Source: Coriobacteriia bacterium (GTDB lineage Bacteria > Actinomycetota > Coriobacteriia > Anaerosomatales > SLCP01). Taken from it: 7,642 nt of DNA. Position numbers and translations under genes: made by a program. The notes beneath the pieces were generated by a model. The model was not told the DNA's origin and did not search any database. It was given only the letters and a program-made list of their open reading frames with translations. The stretch is from the NCBI GenBank assembly GCA_007125735.1, contig SLCP01000166.1:1-7642 (forward strand), read 5' to 3'. Shown in pieces: positions 6,111 to 7,642 of this stretch (positions are counted from its first letter, which is position 1; every line of letters starts with the position of its first letter).

Positions 6111-7046
6111 TCAACGGGACTCGTTCAAATCGAGCACAGCACGCGTGATGTCAGCGAATGTCAGGCCGAAGTGCTCCATGAGGTCCGCCGGTTCGCCGGA
6201 GGTGCCGAACACGTCCGGCACCCCGATGCGCCTGAGCGGCACTGGTGTGTGCTCGCCGAGGGCCTCAGCGACGGCCGAGCCGAGCCCGCCGATGATCGAA
6301 TGTTCCTCGCATACGACGACCCCGCCGGTCTTTCGCGCGGAGCCGGCGATCGTGTCAACATCGAGCGGCTTGATGCTCGCCACGTCGATGACCTCGGCTT
6401 CGATGCCGCGTGCGGCGAGCTCCTCGGCAGCCGAGAGCGCCTCGGCGACCATGACTCCGCACGCTGCGAGCGTGACGTCGGCGCCTTCGCGCAGGACGTA
6501 GGCGCGGCCGAGTTCGAGCTCGAAGCCCTCGGGGTGCACGAGCGGGACCGCCGCGCGGCCGAGCCGGATGTAGAAGGGTCCGGGCGTGGCAGCGGCGAGC
6601 CTGAGTGCCGCCTTGGCGGCGTGGTAATCGGCGGGCACAAGCACCCGCATGCCGGGGAGCACGCGCATGAGCGCGATGTCCTCGAGCATCTGGTGGCTGC
6701 CGCCATCGGGGCCCACGGTGATGCCCGAGTGCGTGGGGGCGAGCTTCACGTCGAGCTCCGAGTAGCAGACGGTGTTGCGCACCTGGTCGTAGGCGCGTCC
6801 CGTCGCGAACACGGCGAACGAGCCGGTGAACGCGACGCGGCCGGCCGCGGCGAGGCCCGAAGCCACGCCGATCATGTTCTGCTCGGCCACGCCGGTGTTG
6901 AAGAAGCGCTCGGGGTAGGCATCGGCGAACGTCGCCGTGGTCGTGGACTTGGAGAGGTCGGCCTCTACGGCGACGACATCGACGCCTTCGTTCGCCAGCT
7001 CGACGAGGGTGGCTCCGAACGCCTCACGGGTTGCACGCTTGCTCAC
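6111..7046 (-). CDS. tkt: Transketolase, C-terminal subunit (pyrimidine-binding and C-terminal domains)
   Basis: The 311-residue second half of a split transketolase, which moves two-carbon ketol units between sugar phosphates in the non-oxidative pentose phosphate pathway. The pyrimidine-binding domain (about 5-165) contains NTGVAEQNMIGVASGLA, in which Glu55 is the expected activator of the thiamine diphosphate aminopyrimidine. It also contains the conserved HSGITVGPDGGSHQMLEDIALMR region (106-128) and FYIRLGR (158-164). The C-terminal domain (about 185-300) includes EVIDVASIKPLD and VCEEHSIIGGLGSAV. The GTG at 7046 is fixed by an AGAGGAG site eight bases upstream and by a GTGA overlap with the stop of the N-terminal subunit gene. 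The frame is open further upstream but only as shadow. The two subunits presumably form the active heteromer. A DXS identity is unlikely, because the partner subunit has transketolase-type motifs. Confidence 0.93.
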   Translation of the reverse strand: MSKRATREAFGATLVELANEGVDVVAVEADLSKSTTTATFADAYPERFFNTGVAEQNMIGVASGLAAAGRVAFTGSFAVFATGRAYDQVRNTVCYSELDVKLAPTHSGITVGPDGGSHQMLEDIALMRVLPGMRVLVPADYHAAKAALRLAAATPGPFYIRLGRAAVPLVHPEGFELELGRAYVLREGADVTLAACGVMVAEALSAAEELAARGIEAEVIDVASIKPLDVDTIAGSARKTGGVVVCEEHSIIGGLGSAVAEALGEHTPVPLRRIGVPDVFGTSGEPADLMEHFGLTFADITRAVLDLNESR

Positions 7047-7642
7047 AGGTCCGCTCCTCTCTCGGCCGCACCTGCGGCGGCAAGCTCCGCGAGTGCCCGC
7101 TCGGTCTCCTCGGCGCTCGGCGCCTTGCCGTGCCAGCCCGCGTCGCCTTCCATGAACGACACGCCCTTGCCCTTGATGGTCTGCGCCACCACGACACCGG
7201 GGGTGACGTCGTCGCCCCGCACGCTCGCGATGGCCGAGGCGATCGCGTCGACGTCGTGGCCGTCGCACTCGGCGACCGCCCACCCGAACGCGGCGAACTT
7301 CGCGGCGATCTCGCCGAGGCACATGACCTCGCTGCACGCGCCGTCGATCTGCAGCCCGTTGTAGTCGACGATAGCCACCAGGTTGCCGATCCCGTGGTGG
7401 GACGCGAACATCGCCGCCTCCCACACCTGCCCCTCCTGGCACTCGCCGTCGCCGAGGAGACAATAGACGGTCCGGTCGTCGTCGGGTCCGCCACCGAGGC
7501 CGAGCGCGATACCGCACGCGACCGAGAGCCCCTGGCCGAGCGAGCCGGTCGATATCTCGACACCGGGCGTCTTCTTGCTGTCCGGGTGCCCCTGCAGGAT
7601 CGAGCCGAGCTTGCGCAGCGTGCGCAGGTGGTCCCTGCCGAA
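7043..7642 (-). CDS. tkt: Transketolase, N-terminal (thiamine-diphosphate-binding) subunit, partial
   Basis: The visible 199 residues are the C-terminal part of the PP-binding subunit; the start lies beyond the right edge. The frame runs open from base 7642. It contains LQGHPDSKKTPGVE with the conserved His of the GHP motif (residue 19 of the fragment), ISTGSLGQGLS, and the thiamine diphosphate/metal motif GDGECQEG...N (64-95 of the fragment), followed by LVAIVDYNGLQIDG. These match transketolase N-terminal halves closely. The C-terminal stretch with VVVAQTIKGKGVSFMEG and WHGKAPS is also typical of the family. The stop codon at 7043-7045 overlaps the GTG start of the C-terminal subunit by four bases (GTGA), so the two are translationally coupled. 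Split transketolases of this kind are common in clostridia, actinobacteria of the Coriobacteriia type and archaea. Confidence 0.93.
   Translation of the reverse strand, partial: FGRDHLRTLRKLGSILQGHPDSKKTPGVEISTGSLGQGLSVACGIALGLGGGPDDDRTVYCLLGDGECQEGQVWEAAMFASHHGIGNLVAIVDYNGLQIDGACSEVMCLGEIAAKFAAFGWAVAECDGHDVDAIASAIASVRGDDVTPGVVVAQTIKGKGVSFMEGDAGWHGKAPSAEETERALAELAAAGAAERGADL

Noticed and set aside
5544..7364. 606-codon open frame on the plus strand opposite transketolase and the cytochrome N-terminus
   Set aside because: It is antisense to two well-supported genes, its translation is low-complexity Arg/Ala/Glu/His-rich, and such long shadows are usual in high-GC DNA.

Overview
The window looks like a piece of chromosome from a high-GC, probably monoderm and anaerobic bacterium. 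The FtsE/FtsX/CtpA proteins, the split transketolase and the GTG starts would fit a Coriobacteriia-like actinobacterium, but this is inference from gene content and composition; no rRNA or other taxonomic marker is present. Almost everything is encoded on the minus strand, and the genes are tightly packed.

Layout in minus-strand transcription order (right to left): (1) A split transketolase. The thiamine-diphosphate-binding N-terminal subunit runs off the right edge (7043-7642) and overlaps the start of the C-terminal subunit (6111-7046) by the four bases GTGA. (2) A 108-base gap with a possible extended -10, then a 766-residue exported multiheme c-type cytochrome (3702-6002). It has a signal peptide, two fibronectin type III-like domains, and eleven heme-binding motifs: nine CxxCH and two CX4CH. 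(3) A 147-base gap (3555-3701) with a weak terminator and promoter candidate, then ftsE (2868-3554), ftsX (1964-2878, overlapping ftsE by 11 bases) and ctpA (740-1930, 33 bases after ftsX). These form a cell-envelope operon: an ABC-type regulator of peptidoglycan hydrolysis and a carboxyl-terminal processing protease. (4) At the left edge, the first 52 codons of a probable RNase R gene (1-158, minus).

The one plus-strand gene is a 141-residue acidic protein of unknown function (274-699). It is divergent from rnr across a 115-base promoter-bearing gap and convergent with ctpA.

The most noteworthy element is the cytochrome. Its motifs alternate strictly: the five odd-numbered motifs 1-9 carry an extra histidine (CHxxH) and the even-numbered ones do not, so the heme region reads as about five tandem two-heme modules plus one terminal heme, joined to an FN3-bearing, aromatic-rich N-terminal half. 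It stands alone between housekeeping genes, with no recognisable redox partner in the window. The rest is conventional housekeeping. I see no CRISPR array, mobile element, tRNA or rRNA.
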